Source: Candidatus Poribacteria bacterium (GTDB lineage: Bacteria > Poribacteria > WGA-4E > WGA-3G). From it: 64,000 bases of DNA. Made by a program: the position numbers and the translations under genes. The notes below the pieces were generated by a model. The model made no database searches and was not told the DNA's origin. It saw nothing but the letters and a program-made list of their open reading frames with translations. Positions 8,095 to 15,714 of this stretch are shown here, piece after piece; positions within the stretch are counted from its first letter, which is position 1; the number at the start of each line of letters is the position of its first letter. Location: the NCBI GenBank assembly GCA_003635195.1, contig PYIY01000178.1:31904-95903 (forward strand). The letters run 5' to 3'.

Positions 8095-8397
8095 TTGAAA
8101 TTCAAACGAACGACGATCACCCTCAACGACAAGGAAACCCAAGGCTACAGTGTAGAAGGATTAGACAACAGTGTCTTCAGAGGCTTACGGGTTGTCTTGG
8201 TCAAAGAAGGTCAGAGATGGAGTGCCTACGAAGCGACAACCGGGCATTCGATAACACCATCGAGTTGGCCAGGCAGCTACAGCAACAAAACCCGTGAAGG
8301 GATCCTACGGATTGTGTCTAAACACCTATCCAACATCCCGGAATCCGGGTGGACTCGGGTTCAAGAGCAATTGGACTATCAACTGAGAGGGCGATGA
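8095..8397 (+). CDS. Hypothetical protein, 100 residues
   Basis: TTG start at 8095, one base after the preceding stop, with GGGAGG in the upstream coding end as a possible SD. The protein alternates beta segments (RTTITLNDKETQGYSVEGLD, GLRVVLVKEGQRWSAYEATT) and ends with a helix (REGILRIVSKHLSNIPESGW). No family identified. Confidence 0.55.
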   Translation: MKFKRTTITLNDKETQGYSVEGLDNSVFRGLRVVLVKEGQRWSAYEATTGHSITPSSWPGSYSNKTREGILRIVSKHLSNIPESGWTRVQEQLDYQLRGR

Positions 8398-8437
8398 GAA
8401 TTTTAGCATCAACCCAAGACGGAGTTAAAAGAGAAAA

Positions 8438-8457
8438 GGCGGTGCGCCAACACCGCC
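8438..8457 (+). terminator. Hairpin after the 8095-8397 gene
   Basis: GGCGGTG (8438-8444) pairs with CACCGCC (8451-8457) across loop CGCCAA. It matches the 7475 hairpin in loop and position after a gene but differs in stem sequence, with both strands changed together. Confidence 0.55.
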
Positions 8458-8541
8458 CGTGACAACAAATCAACCCTAACGCCAATTAAGGAGGACTGTG
8501 CCTGTTGCATATTATACCGCAATGGCGCAGATAAGTCAAAA

Positions 8542-8733
8542 ATGCGGAAACTTCACATCAAACGCATCCCCGGCAGTTCACTCATTGAACCTGCCAACCG
8601 ACCGACCGAAACATTCGTAGGGGCGAGGTCCTCTCGCCTGTCCACCAAAAACACTATGCTTGAAACTATTGGCGAGATCGTCTGCCTCATCGCGAGCGGC
8701 ATTGTCGGTTGGATCATATATGTGGTCCTTTAG
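8542..8733 (+). CDS. Small membrane protein, up to 63 residues
   Basis: The C-terminal 25 residues from ATG 8656 (MLETIGEIVCLIASGIVGWI) form one transmembrane helix. The longer frame from 8542 passes through a GTAGGGGCGAGG palindrome (8617-8636), which suggests that the N-terminal part contains an inserted repeat or is not translated. Neither start has a convincing SD. The 8656 form is the safer minimum. Confidence 0.35.
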   Translation: MRKLHIKRIPGSSLIEPANRPTETFVGARSSRLSTKNTMLETIGEIVCLIASGIVGWIIYVVL

Positions 8734-8745
8734 GAGGATTTCTCA

Positions 8746-8958
8746 ATGGAAACTCAGAAACAGCAATGTTGTGTCCGCGAATGCGACTCCCGCGATACAC
8801 ACGAACACCGAGGTGTAGGAACAGATAACCTTGGCAGATCAATGACCTTCGTTGTCCAACTCTGCGAGCCGTGCAAGGACGGGATCCTGTCAAAGAAGGT
8901 CCACTACACCTTCCGTCAAGCTGACAGTCTCGTTTTTGTGCGCGAACTCTACCCTTAA
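8746..8958 (+). CDS. Zinc-ribbon protein of the CCVREC family, 70 residues
   Basis: SD AGGAGG precedes ATG 8746. Ligand candidates are CCVRECDSRDTHEHRG at about residues 7-22 (Cys and His) and CEPC near residues 41-44, fitting a compact zinc-binding domain. A paralogue occurs at 46367-46597 (CCVRDCESTQTHEH ... CEPC), and a broken third copy lies at 11156-11257, after the first IscB. The family is unknown to me. Three copies on one element suggest a useful role or repeated duplication. Confidence 0.7.
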   Translation: METQKQQCCVRECDSRDTHEHRGVGTDNLGRSMTFVVQLCEPCKDGILSKKVHYTFRQADSLVFVRELYP

Positions 8959-8959
8959 T

Positions 8960-8996
8960 AAGGACGGGGACGAGCAATCGTCCCCAAAACATCATG
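8960..8996 (+). promoter_or_regulatory. SD and start codon separated by a hairpin (copy 1)
   Basis: AAGGA (8960-8964) is 29 bases from ATG 8994, too far for normal initiation. Between them GGGGACG (8966-8972), loop AGCAAT, CGTCCCC (8979-8985) forms a perfect stem. When folded, the SD and ATG come to about 9 bases. The same arrangement precedes four more genes up to 13.6 kb. Confidence 0.6.
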
Positions 8997-9338
8997 AGAA
9001 TCAGAAACTTAACCCGCACTGGTATCATCTTGGCACTCGGAACGGAACGCCTATACCTCGAACCGACCCGCACACCTGCTATCGTGCGATGGACGCAAAA
9101 AAGGATTGGAGACCGACACATTGAATTCGGCACTTCCTACCAATGCTTGCAAGTCCCTATCCTCGAAGAGATTGCACACGTTGAAGGGATACCCGATCCA
9201 GAACCCTTCACCCTTTTTCTCGTAGATCATCACGTTTTCAGCAACTGCGATCGTCCAGACGTGTTCACCTTCAGCGACGAGAAAGACGATGGCAACGGGA
9301 ATGTAGTGATTTCATATCTGATTGGAGGAAAAGCATGA
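8994..9338 (+). CDS. MRIRNLTR family protein, 114 residues (copy 1)
   Basis: It is about 80% identical by eye to the protein at 13577-13915, so the pair is a recent duplication. Visible features are a beta-rich first half (RNLTRTGIILALGTERLYLE) and an acidic patch (HVEGIPDPEPFTLFLVDHHV, DVFTFSDEKDDGNG). No domain is recognised. Both copies have the unusual hairpin between SD and start. The IscB element begins about 13 bases after the stop. Confidence 0.7.
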   Translation: MRIRNLTRTGIILALGTERLYLEPTRTPAIVRWTQKRIGDRHIEFGTSYQCLQVPILEEIAHVEGIPDPEPFTLFLVDHHVFSNCDRPDVFTFSDEKDDGNGNVVISYLIGGKA

Positions 9339-9351
9339 TGAAAACACTGTT

Positions 9352-9703
9352 CATCGCTTGAGCGTGCTTGCGTTGAAACCTGATGTGTAAAGTCAAGCGT
9401 CATCAAGCGTGAGACTTCTGAGTTTGCAGTCGATCGTCAGTTGTGTAAAATCATACTGCACATCGACTGCAGTTTCAACGCAAAGCATCTCAAGTGATGT
9501 CAAGACAAGCCTCATTTTTTGAGGTTGTGAAATTAAGCATTAAATCCGTTATCTATGTGATCACACCGTTGTTGGGTGCATAAGCCAGCCTGACGCGCTG
9601 TGGCAGGGAAGCAGATCGCTTTACAAAACGCGAGACAACCCTGTGTAAAAAGCATTTTTAACACTGTCGAGGCTTACATTACCACCTTTATGGTGAGGAC
9701 ATT
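9352..9703 (+). ncRNA. Omega-RNA region of IscB copy 1
   Basis: The 350 bases before this iscB are strongly conserved with those before the second iscB (37053-37365), although nothing is coded. This is the expected position for omega RNA, the guide RNA of IscB. Conserved pieces include CTTGCGTTGAAAC, a CCTCA/TGAGG hairpin near 9510-9530, GGAAGCAGATCGCTTTACAA (9608-9627) and a CACC/GGTG hairpin just before the ATG. Copy 1 also has a hairpin, TGCAGTCGAT/ATCGACTGCA (9425-9434 and 9462-9471), lost from copy 2. The guide should be read from DNA left of about 9352. Confidence 0.75.
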
Positions 9704-11119
9704 ATGTCAAAAGTTCCAGTATTAGACACTCATAAACGCAGATTAGAACCCTGCCATCCAGCTGTTGCGAGGCGGTTGCTCCGTAATGGTCAGGCAGCGG
9801 TCTATAAGCGTTATCCATTCACGATTATCTTGAAGCGTGAAGCCTCCAGTCCGAAGACTACAGACTACATGCTTTCTATTGATCCTGGCAGTAAATGCAC
9901 AGGATTCGCAATCACGGATTCAGAGAACAACATTATTGCGTGCTTTGAGCTGCACCATCGCGGCGCGGCAATCAAGAAAGGGTTATCCAATCGGGCGGGC
10001 TACAGACGCAGCAGGCGCACTCGCAAACGCCGTCACCGCCCTGCGCGTTGGCAGAACCGATCTCGCAAAGCACCCGTATTGACCACAGACGGCTGGAAGT
10101 ATAAATCCTTTGGACAGAGCAGTAAAGACTGGATTGCGCCAAGTCTGATGTCGCGTGTGTTCAATATCCACACGTGGGTGAACCGCCTTTCAAAAATCTA
10201 TCCGATCTCGCGCCTCGCTGTGGAGCATGTCAAATTTGACACACAACTCATGGAGAACCCCGAAATAAGCGGTGTAGCGTACCAACGCGGCACGCTTTTC
10301 GAGGCAGAGGTTTGGGAATATCTGTTAGAGAAATTCGGGCGCAAATGCTTTTACTGTGGAACGAAAAACGTACCACTGGAAAAAGAGCATATCCTACCGA
10401 AAGCAAAAGGCGGAACAAACCGAGTGAGCAACCTGACGGTATCCTGTCGCGATTGCAACATCAAAAAAGGCAACTGCCATCCTGACGAAATAGAAGGCGA
10501 ACTCGGTAAACGTGTGCAGTCGGCATTACGCGCCGCGAAAAAGCCTCTCAAAGATGCACAAACCGTCAACACCATCCGCTGGAAGATTGTCGAGACGCTC
10601 AAAGCAACAGGACTCCCAATCATCCACGGTACCGGTGGAAAGACGAAGTGGCATCGTAAGCAGGCGGGTTTACCGAAAACACATTACTACGACGCGGCAT
10701 GCGTTGCGAGCGTCCCCAAGCTTCCAGCACCGCCTTCCGTCTTGGCGATCCATGCGGTAGGCTATGGGCATCGACGCGATCTCGGCGGTTTCCAAACTGT
10801 CCAGACGGCACCTGGATTTAAACGTCCCTACACGCGCGTAGAGAACGCCAACGGTTTTCAAAAACTCGAGACCGTTGCAATGCAAACAAAAAAGGGACGC
10901 GTTGTCGGTTGTATCAACTCGTTTGACAAGACCGTTGCTGGCAAACCGCAAAAGCTCCGCATCAAGACGGATTGGACAGCCGGCGACGGACGCGTTTCTG
11001 GTAACGTGACCCAACTCACACGCGTGCAAAAACGGGATGGCTACGCATATCAGATCGTTTCTTCTGAAAAACAAGAAATACGATCAACAGAAAAAGCAGC
11101 ACAACTTTTGCTTTTCTAA
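9704..11119 (+). CDS. iscB: IscB RNA-guided nuclease, copy 1, 471 residues
   Basis: IscB proteins are the Cas9 ancestors that cut DNA guided by omega RNA. All expected parts are present. The PLMP-type N-terminus occupies residues 1-50. RuvC-I is LSIDPGSKCTG with Asp60. An arginine-rich bridge helix lies at about 97-122 and RuvC-II is LAVEHVKFD with Glu174. The HNH domain has a CFYCG/CRDC zinc knuckle and the motif EKEHILPKAKGGTNRVSN with His229 and Asn243. RuvC-III is HYYDAA with His327 and Asp330. All catalytic residues are intact, so the enzyme is probably active. A C-terminal part of about 140 residues follows. No TnpA-type transposase is nearby, so mobility would need help in trans. A paralogue lies at 37366. 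Confidence 0.9.
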   Translation: MSKVPVLDTHKRRLEPCHPAVARRLLRNGQAAVYKRYPFTIILKREASSPKTTDYMLSIDPGSKCTGFAITDSENNIIACFELHHRGAAIKKGLSNRAGYRRSRRTRKRRHRPARWQNRSRKAPVLTTDGWKYKSFGQSSKDWIAPSLMSRVFNIHTWVNRLSKIYPISRLAVEHVKFDTQLMENPEISGVAYQRGTLFEAEVWEYLLEKFGRKCFYCGTKNVPLEKEHILPKAKGGTNRVSNLTVSCRDCNIKKGNCHPDEIEGELGKRVQSALRAAKKPLKDAQTVNTIRWKIVETLKATGLPIIHGTGGKTKWHRKQAGLPKTHYYDAACVASVPKLPAPPSVLAIHAVGYGHRRDLGGFQTVQTAPGFKRPYTRVENANGFQKLETVAMQTKKGRVVGCINSFDKTVAGKPQKLRIKTDWTAGDGRVSGNVTQLTRVQKRDGYAYQIVSSEKQEIRSTEKAAQLLLF

Positions 11120-11155
11120 GGAGTTCATGACGCACTACACGATCGAAAAAGCGGA

Positions 11156-11257
11156 CTCTGCAAGCCGTGCAAGGACGGGATCGGGTCAAAGAAGGTCCAC
11201 TACACCTTCCGTGAGGTTTCCGGCAGTCTCGTTTTTGTGTGCGAACTCTATCCCTAA
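11156..11257 (+). pseudogene. Truncated copy of the CCVREC zinc-ribbon gene
   Basis: The frame from 11156 reads LCKPCKDGIGSKKVHYTFRE and ends in LVFVCELYP with TAA at 11255-11257. This aligns with the last 35 residues of the 8746-8958 protein (LCEPCKDGILSKKVHYTFRQ ... LVFVRELYP). The first half is missing, replaced by the end of the iscB region, so the junction near 11150 marks a recombination or insertion boundary. Confidence 0.75.
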
Positions 11258-11260
11258 CAT

Positions 11261-11305
11261 AAGGAGGAGGGGGTAGGATACCTCTACCCCCGATAATTCA
11301 ACATG
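11261..11305 (+). promoter_or_regulatory. SD and start codon separated by a hairpin (copy 2)
   Basis: AAGGAGG (11261-11267) is followed by GGGGGTA (11269-11275) pairing with TACCCCC (11285-11291), then 11 bases to ATG 11303. The stem sequence differs from the other copies but the layout is the same. Confidence 0.55.
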
Positions 11306-12454
11306 ATGAAAAAAATGTGGATCGACCCAAACGACCTCGCCGATGTGTGGACGGTGAACAATCGGGAGGAGAATCCCGGACACATCGAGAGTCTCGCGGA
11401 ATCCATGCGCCAAAATGGTTACCTGCCCGAATATCCGATTATCGTTTTTGAAGCTGCGAACATCCCCATCCAGACGGATAAACCCTACCTCGTGGCGTGC
11501 GGACACCACCGCAGGAAAGCCGCAATTGCCGCAGAGATCGACCTCATTTTCGCAGAAGTCCACGACGGCACCGAAGAGGAATGGATCGAGATGATGTCGC
11601 TGGACAACTTCAAGTTCGACGTCGCATCAAACCCCGGCATCGGACTCGCATTCACTGAGCAGGAGCGACGCGCCGCGTGTTTCCAACTCCTCTTGCTCCC
11701 GAAGTATCTGCGGAAAACCAACGTCGCTCTCGCGGGCTTATGGAAAGTCAGTGAGGGCACCGTCCGCCGCTGGCGCAAGCAGGCGGAATCGTCAATTGAC
11801 GAAGCCTCTCCAGATTTTATGGAGAAACACAACGTCTCACCGGAACGGATGGTTAAACTGAAAGAGGTTATCGCTGACCCCTATCGCGAAAACGAGGAAG
11901 GCGACACCGTTGCCGTCCGTCAGAAACCGAAGGAAGCGACCCCCGAAGAACTGGCTAAATTCTGGTGGGACATCAGAAACAGTGCCCTTTTCGACCAGCG
12001 ATCCGACGGCAGCCATTACCTGGATCGGAACGGGTTCCAGCTGGAAATCTTCAAAGCGTATATCTGTGAGCGGTTCAACATCAAAGCGGACGGGATCCCG
12101 CACCAGTTATCCATGACCCAGCTCAAGAAAATCCATAACTGGATACACACAGACGACCCAGCGGTTATCGCACGGTGTCAAGAGATCCAGCGCGAAACGG
12201 ATACACTCAGCAAAGCCCGTGAGCAGTGCTATCACTTGCACGATGAAGTCATCCGTGTCTTTAGTGAGGAGCTGAGTCCCACGCCCGGCAATACGCTCTC
12301 ACCTGTTCATATCTCTGCCTTCAAAGCTTTCAAAAGGTGGTCAAGCAACGGTTTGACGGCTTCGATTTCGACATCCGACACAGCGCATCCACAGAAGACG
12401 CGCTCACGACCGTCCAGCAGGTATTTTCCGACATCCATGCAGCTATTGAAATGA
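11303..12454 (+). CDS. ParB-like protein, N-terminal part (frameshifted gene)
   Basis: Residues 1-75 hold a ParB/Srx-type fold: HIESLAESMRQNGYLPEYPI followed by a ligand-pocket motif ACGHHRRKAAIAAEI. A HTH follows near residues 140-155 (VALAGLWKVSEGTVRRWRKQ). Such proteins bind DNA and, in the ParB family, CTP. True coding ends around 12334. After KAFKAF-type sequence the frame runs into low-quality residues (SNGLTASISTSDTAHPQKTR). The proper continuation is in the -1 frame at 12334-12975. One missing or extra base near CAAAAGG (12331-12337), or programmed slippage, would explain this. It is not the partner of parA at 52 kb by position. Confidence 0.65.
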   Translation: MMKKMWIDPNDLADVWTVNNREENPGHIESLAESMRQNGYLPEYPIIVFEAANIPIQTDKPYLVACGHHRRKAAIAAEIDLIFAEVHDGTEEEWIEMMSLDNFKFDVASNPGIGLAFTEQERRAACFQLLLLPKYLRKTNVALAGLWKVSEGTVRRWRKQAESSIDEASPDFMEKHNVSPERMVKLKEVIADPYRENEEGDTVAVRQKPKEATPEELAKFWWDIRNSALFDQRSDGSHYLDRNGFQLEIFKAYICERFNIKADGIPHQLSMTQLKKIHNWIHTDDPAVIARCQEIQRETDTLSKAREQCYHLHDEVIRVFSEELSPTPGNTLSPVHISAFKAFKRWSSNGLTASISTSDTAHPQKTRSRPSSRYFPTSMQLLK

Positions 12455-12975
12455 AAGAAGAGTGGGTGCTGAGGTTCAAAGCGGAGTTTTCGGATAAAGC
12501 CCGGCAGGCCCGCAAGACCCTGGAGCAGGCATGGACGGATGCCCGCGAAGCGATGTTCACTGCGCTTTCCGAATATCCGCGCAATGTGAGCGAAGTTGCG
12601 TTCTCCAACCGGTTTGATAAACGGTTCGGTCACCCCATCGGTAGGACACGGGAGTTCACTGAACCCACGCCGGCGATTACCGATGAAACTCTGACGGCAG
12701 ACATCCGGCATTTCAAGACTGCCACCGCAGACATTCAGGCAGATACCGACTGGATGCAAACGATGCCGGTACCGGTACCGCTGATTGCTTCTCTCACGGC
12801 AGAACGCATCACGGAACTCGTTATCAAGATCGAAGGTGGCAATCAGAATACCCGTATCGCTGAATTCGATGCAGAGACTGCCGCCGAGTGGATACCTGCG
12901 GAACTCCAGGAGACACTCATCAAACTCGCAACTCGGTTTATCTACAAGGACGATCGATTCACCGACTCCGATTAG
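12337..12975 (+). CDS. C-terminal part of the frameshifted ParB-like protein
   Basis: The frame continues the 11303 gene after a -1 shift: KKVVKQRFDGFDFDIRHSAS follows on smoothly from the upstream part. It is helical (SDIHAAIEMKEEWVLRFKAE, DKARQARKTLEQAWTDAREA). The annotated ATG 12337 has no SD, supporting a broken or frameshifted gene rather than an independent one. Stop TAG at 12973-12975. Function of this half is unknown. Confidence 0.55.
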   Translation: MVKQRFDGFDFDIRHSASTEDALTTVQQVFSDIHAAIEMKEEWVLRFKAEFSDKARQARKTLEQAWTDAREAMFTALSEYPRNVSEVAFSNRFDKRFGHPIGRTREFTEPTPAITDETLTADIRHFKTATADIQADTDWMQTMPVPVPLIASLTAERITELVIKIEGGNQNTRIAEFDAETAAEWIPAELQETLIKLATRFIYKDDRFTDSD

Positions 12976-12986
12976 CAGCTAAAAGG

Positions 12987-13027
12987 AAGGAGGCGGGAGC
13001 GTGGCAACGCGCCCCTGAAACATCATG
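12987..13027 (+). promoter_or_regulatory. SD and start codon separated by a hairpin (copy 3)
   Basis: GGAGG (12989-12993) is followed by GGGAGCG (12995-13001), loop TGGCAA, CGCGCCC (13008-13014). This stem has one A/G mismatch. Ten bases then lead to ATG 13025. Confidence 0.45.
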
Positions 13028-13111
13028 AGAGATAAACGCTCGTTTCGGTTCAAAATCGGAGCATTCCTCAGAAGGCACTTTTGGAACATTTTTGGAAAAC
13101 TCCCATTTTAG
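13025..13111 (+). CDS. Very small basic protein, 28 residues
   Basis: From ATG 13025 the frame reads MRDKRSFRFKIGAFLRRHFW and ends GKLPF with TAG at 13109-13111. It is positively charged and amphipathic. It is supported mainly by having the same SD-hairpin-ATG leader as its neighbours, which suggests that translation is selected for. No family known. Confidence 0.35.
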   Translation: MRDKRSFRFKIGAFLRRHFWNIFGKLPF

Positions 13112-13122
13112 ACACTCACATA

Positions 13123-13163
13123 AAGGAGACGGGAGCGAGCAATCGCTCCCGGTAATTCTAATG
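13123..13163 (+). promoter_or_regulatory. SD and start codon separated by a hairpin (copy 4)
   Basis: AAGGAG (13123-13128), then CGGGAGCG (13130-13137), loop AGCAAT, CGCTCCCG (13144-13151), then 9 bases to ATG 13161. The 8-bp stem is perfect. Folding reduces the SD-ATG gap from 32 to about 10 bases. Confidence 0.65.
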
Positions 13164-13541
13164 AAGATTTATGAAGCGATTGAACACCTGACGGGGAACC
13201 CCCGTAAATCCAAGAAAACGCTTGAGGTTTCCACAGAGATTCTATCAGATTTCGCTGTCTGGTGTGAGGATCAAGGACACCTTGATGATTATGAGGAACA
13301 CTACCCAAACCACGACTGTCGATACGATGTGGAGCAGGCGCACGCAAAATTTCAGGTTTCCCAAGCCCCCAGAACGGATGGTATCTATCTGTTGCGAGAT
13401 CACACAGGATACGAGAAAACCGTTGAAGCATCGTTTGATGCTAACGGGAAACTCGTCCGATTGGTAGATAAAGATGGAAACAATTGGATAAACTGGGCAA
13501 ACGACGTGATTTGGACAGAACCCAGAGCATCTCACCAATAG
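13161..13541 (+). CDS. Hypothetical protein, 126 residues
   Basis: Start at ATG 13161, placed after the SD-hairpin leader; the longer frame from 13092 lacks an SD. The protein has a helical first half (IYEAIEHLTGNPRKSKKTLE), a run of His/Tyr/Asp residues (DYEEHYPNHDCRYDVEQAHA) and a beta-rich second half. No family recognised. It lies between two other genes with the same leader type. Confidence 0.6.
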   Translation: MKIYEAIEHLTGNPRKSKKTLEVSTEILSDFAVWCEDQGHLDDYEEHYPNHDCRYDVEQAHAKFQVSQAPRTDGIYLLRDHTGYEKTVEASFDANGKLVRLVDKDGNNWINWANDVIWTEPRASHQ

Positions 13542-13579
13542 AGGAGGCGGGAGCGAGCAATCGCTCCCGGAACACAATG
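13541..13579 (+). promoter_or_regulatory. SD and start codon separated by a hairpin (copy 5)
   Basis: GAGGAGG (13541-13547) abuts CGGGAGCG (13548-13555), loop AGCAAT, CGCTCCCG (13562-13569), then 7 bases to ATG 13577. It is almost identical to copy 4 although the genes downstream are unrelated. Confidence 0.65.
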
Positions 13580-13915
13580 CGCATCAGAAACTTGACCCGC
13601 ACAGGTATCATCTTGGCACTGGGCACTGAACGGCTATACCTCGAACCGACTCGTAAGCCTGCTATAGTGCAATGGTCTCAAAAGATGATTGGAAGCCGAC
13701 ACATTGAATTCGGCGCATCCCACCAATGCTTGCAGGTCCCCGTCCTCGAGGACATTGCCCACGTTGAGGGGATACCCGATCCAGAACCATTCACGCTCTT
13801 CCTCGTAGATCAGCACGTTTTCGATAACTGCGATCGCCCAGACGTGTTCACCTACAATGACGAGAAAGACGATAGAAACGGGAACGTTATCATCGGATAC
13901 TTGGTTGGAAAATAA
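13577..13915 (+). CDS. MRIRNLTR family protein, 112 residues (copy 2)
   Basis: Close paralogue of the 8994-9338 protein. Both start MRIRNLTRTGIILALGTERL and share the core VEGIPDPEPFTLFLVD. Between them lie the iscB element and the ParB-like gene, so either this family was duplicated with its leader or a longer repeat was split by insertion. The start at 13577 follows the SD-hairpin leader; the 13484 start lies in the upstream gene. Unknown function. Confidence 0.7.
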   Translation: MRIRNLTRTGIILALGTERLYLEPTRKPAIVQWSQKMIGSRHIEFGASHQCLQVPVLEDIAHVEGIPDPEPFTLFLVDQHVFDNCDRPDVFTYNDEKDDRNGNVIIGYLVGK

Positions 13916-13927
13916 AGAATTGTCAAC

Positions 13928-13960
13928 AAAAAGGGCGGGAGTTAGGTTTCCCGCCCTTTT
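13928..13960. terminator. Bidirectional Rho-independent terminator
   Basis: AAGGGCGGGA (13931-13940) pairs with TCCCGCCCTT (13949-13958), with A's before and TTTT after. It separates the rightward 13577-13915 gene from the leftward methyltransferase gene ending at 14029, and serves both strands. Confidence 0.85.
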
Positions 13961-14028
13961 CAGTTAGACCTTGTTCCACTTGTCGCAGGCAAAGATAGCT
14001 GTTTTCGACAATTTGGAAAAAGGATAGT

Positions 14029-15465
14029 TTATACATCTATCGTAGTTTGGTAGGGGCTTCTCCGTATAAGATCAATCATATATTGTCTTGTCCACGCAAG
14101 TGCCTCTGGTAGATTTATGGGTTCATTGTCTTGCGTGTATCCTTCCCTATTGTTCGCTCTACGAAGTGCCGTAAGACTCATTGTGTTTGACTTCATAGAA
14201 TTGCACGGCTGGCAGAGGAGGGCGCGGTTGTCTATCTGGTTTGTGCCGCCGTCACTGCTTGGTATAATGTGATCAAGGTGTAAATAGCGTTCATCAGGTG
14301 GAGTATAATTACAGCCCCAACATTTAACATCAAACTGCTCAATAAGGATTTTTTTCATTTCCGCATGGGTAAGCAGGTTTTCAGGTTCGGCAACAGAATA
14401 GACTTGTGGCAACTCCGCTAACTCTTGCACAACTTTATCTGTACGTTTAGGAGACTTGGTTTGGTAGTGCATTTCGTAGCGTTGCATCTGCCTATCAAGC
14501 CACTTTTTGCTAGTCGCATATTTTTCAACACGCTCTCGCTCTTTACGCGAGATTCCCATGAGGCGTGTGATAATATGGTAACGCGCGTCTTTACGTCTGT
14601 CAATACCTATCCACCGTCGTTTGAGATCGTTCGCAGCTATGATAGTGGTAGCACAACCACAGAACGGATCGAGAACAAGGTCACCCTCGTTACTACTGGC
14701 CTCAATAATACGCTCGTAGAGAGCGAGGGGCTTTTGGTCAGGAGAACCAGTGCGTTCGTTTGCCATGTTGTTTATTGTTGGTATTCTCCAGACATCGTGC
14801 ATCAATTTCCCCCTCGCGTTTGGACCGTATCGTGGATCGCCATAGCTTTCAGACGCTTTTACCCAATTACTATCTGTTGAATATGGTTCGCGCATACTAT
14901 CCCAATTAAAAGGCGTTGCGTCACTTTTGGCATAGAAGAAGATTGTGTCATGTTTGCGACCAATGAATTTTCTTGACGTTGATGCCACATTGTAATAATG
15001 CCAGACAATCTCATTCCGAAAGTTGTTTTTCCCAAAGATAGCGTCCATTGCCATTCGGATATAACTATTTGCCGTGTGGTCACAGTGTAGGTAAATGGAA
15101 CCGGTGGGCTTTAGGACACGGTGCATTTCAAGTAGTCGAACGCTAATAAAGCAGAGAAATGCAGCAGTATCTTCCCCCTGCACAACTTTTGTAGACTCAA
15201 TCACTTGATAAAGGGCAAGGTGTTCGTCTTTGATTTCTTCCAGCCATTTGGGGTGTACCTCGTTCCATTTCCACTGGTCGGGTAGTATGTCGGTATCTCC
15301 CCATTTCCAATTATCAACATAGTGCCCCGCTGTTCCACTACGGTTTCGTTTAGTGTTAAACGGTGGATCCGTGGCGATAAGATCTACAGTTTCACTATTC
15401 ATCCCTCGAAGGACAACTAAATTGTCCATTTCATAGAGGGTGTTATCTTTGAAATTTTGTGTCAC
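14029..15465 (-). CDS. N6-adenine DNA methyltransferase fused to an HNH nuclease domain
   Basis: The GTG at 15465 (MTQNFKDNTLYEMDN) is preferred because SD AAGGAG lies 8 bases upstream; the GTG at 15474 touches the SD. Catalytic motif IV is ATDPPFNT near residue 33. The AdoMet-binding motif is VLDPFCGCATT near residue 266, so the order is IV then I (beta-type). After a linker rich in K and R, residues about 370-420 form an HNH domain: CWGCNY, LHLDHIIPSSDGGTNQIDN, CQPCN. The chain could both methylate and cut, or the HNH may help in recognition. No separate restriction subunit is adjacent. It is the last gene of a leftward comF-dprA-methyltransferase run. Confidence 0.85.
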   Translation of the reverse strand: MTQNFKDNTLYEMDNLVVLRGMNSETVDLIATDPPFNTKRNRSGTAGHYVDNWKWGDTDILPDQWKWNEVHPKWLEEIKDEHLALYQVIESTKVVQGEDTAAFLCFISVRLLEMHRVLKPTGSIYLHCDHTANSYIRMAMDAIFGKNNFRNEIVWHYYNVASTSRKFIGRKHDTIFFYAKSDATPFNWDSMREPYSTDSNWVKASESYGDPRYGPNARGKLMHDVWRIPTINNMANERTGSPDQKPLALYERIIEASSNEGDLVLDPFCGCATTIIAANDLKRRWIGIDRRKDARYHIITRLMGISRKERERVEKYATSKKWLDRQMQRYEMHYQTKSPKRTDKVVQELAELPQVYSVAEPENLLTHAEMKKILIEQFDVKCWGCNYTPPDERYLHLDHIIPSSDGGTNQIDNRALLCQPCNSMKSNTMSLTALRRANNREGYTQDNEPINLPEALAWTRQYMIDLIRRSPYQTTIDV

Positions 15466-15475
15466 AGGAAACACT

Positions 15476-15668
15476 CCTTATCTAAATCGCTTAGTGTCCC
15501 AGCATCTTTGAACGCCGCACCCGCTGCCTCACTACCGATCGGGGCTTCATATGTCCGATTGGAGTTGAAAGGCGGATCCAGATAGATAAGATCTATCGTC
15601 TCGGAATCCAGCCCTTACAGGATATGCAGGTTATCGCCTTCAAAGATGGTTCTGTTTTCGACATTCAT
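15476..15668 (-). pseudogene. Remnant of a second methyltransferase gene
   Basis: Reading leftward from ATG 15668: MNVENRTIFEGDNLHIL, then a TAA stop, then GLDSETIDLIYLDPPFNSNR and EAAGAAFKDAGTLSDLDKE. This is the N-terminus of another DPPF-type methyltransferase, with an in-frame stop and everything after the first 60 codons missing. It lies between dprA and the intact methyltransferase, so a two-methyltransferase arrangement probably decayed. Confidence 0.8.
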
Positions 15669-15714
15669 TTTCAATCATCTTTCTCTACTTTTCCCGCCTC
15701 CCAAAAATCTATAT

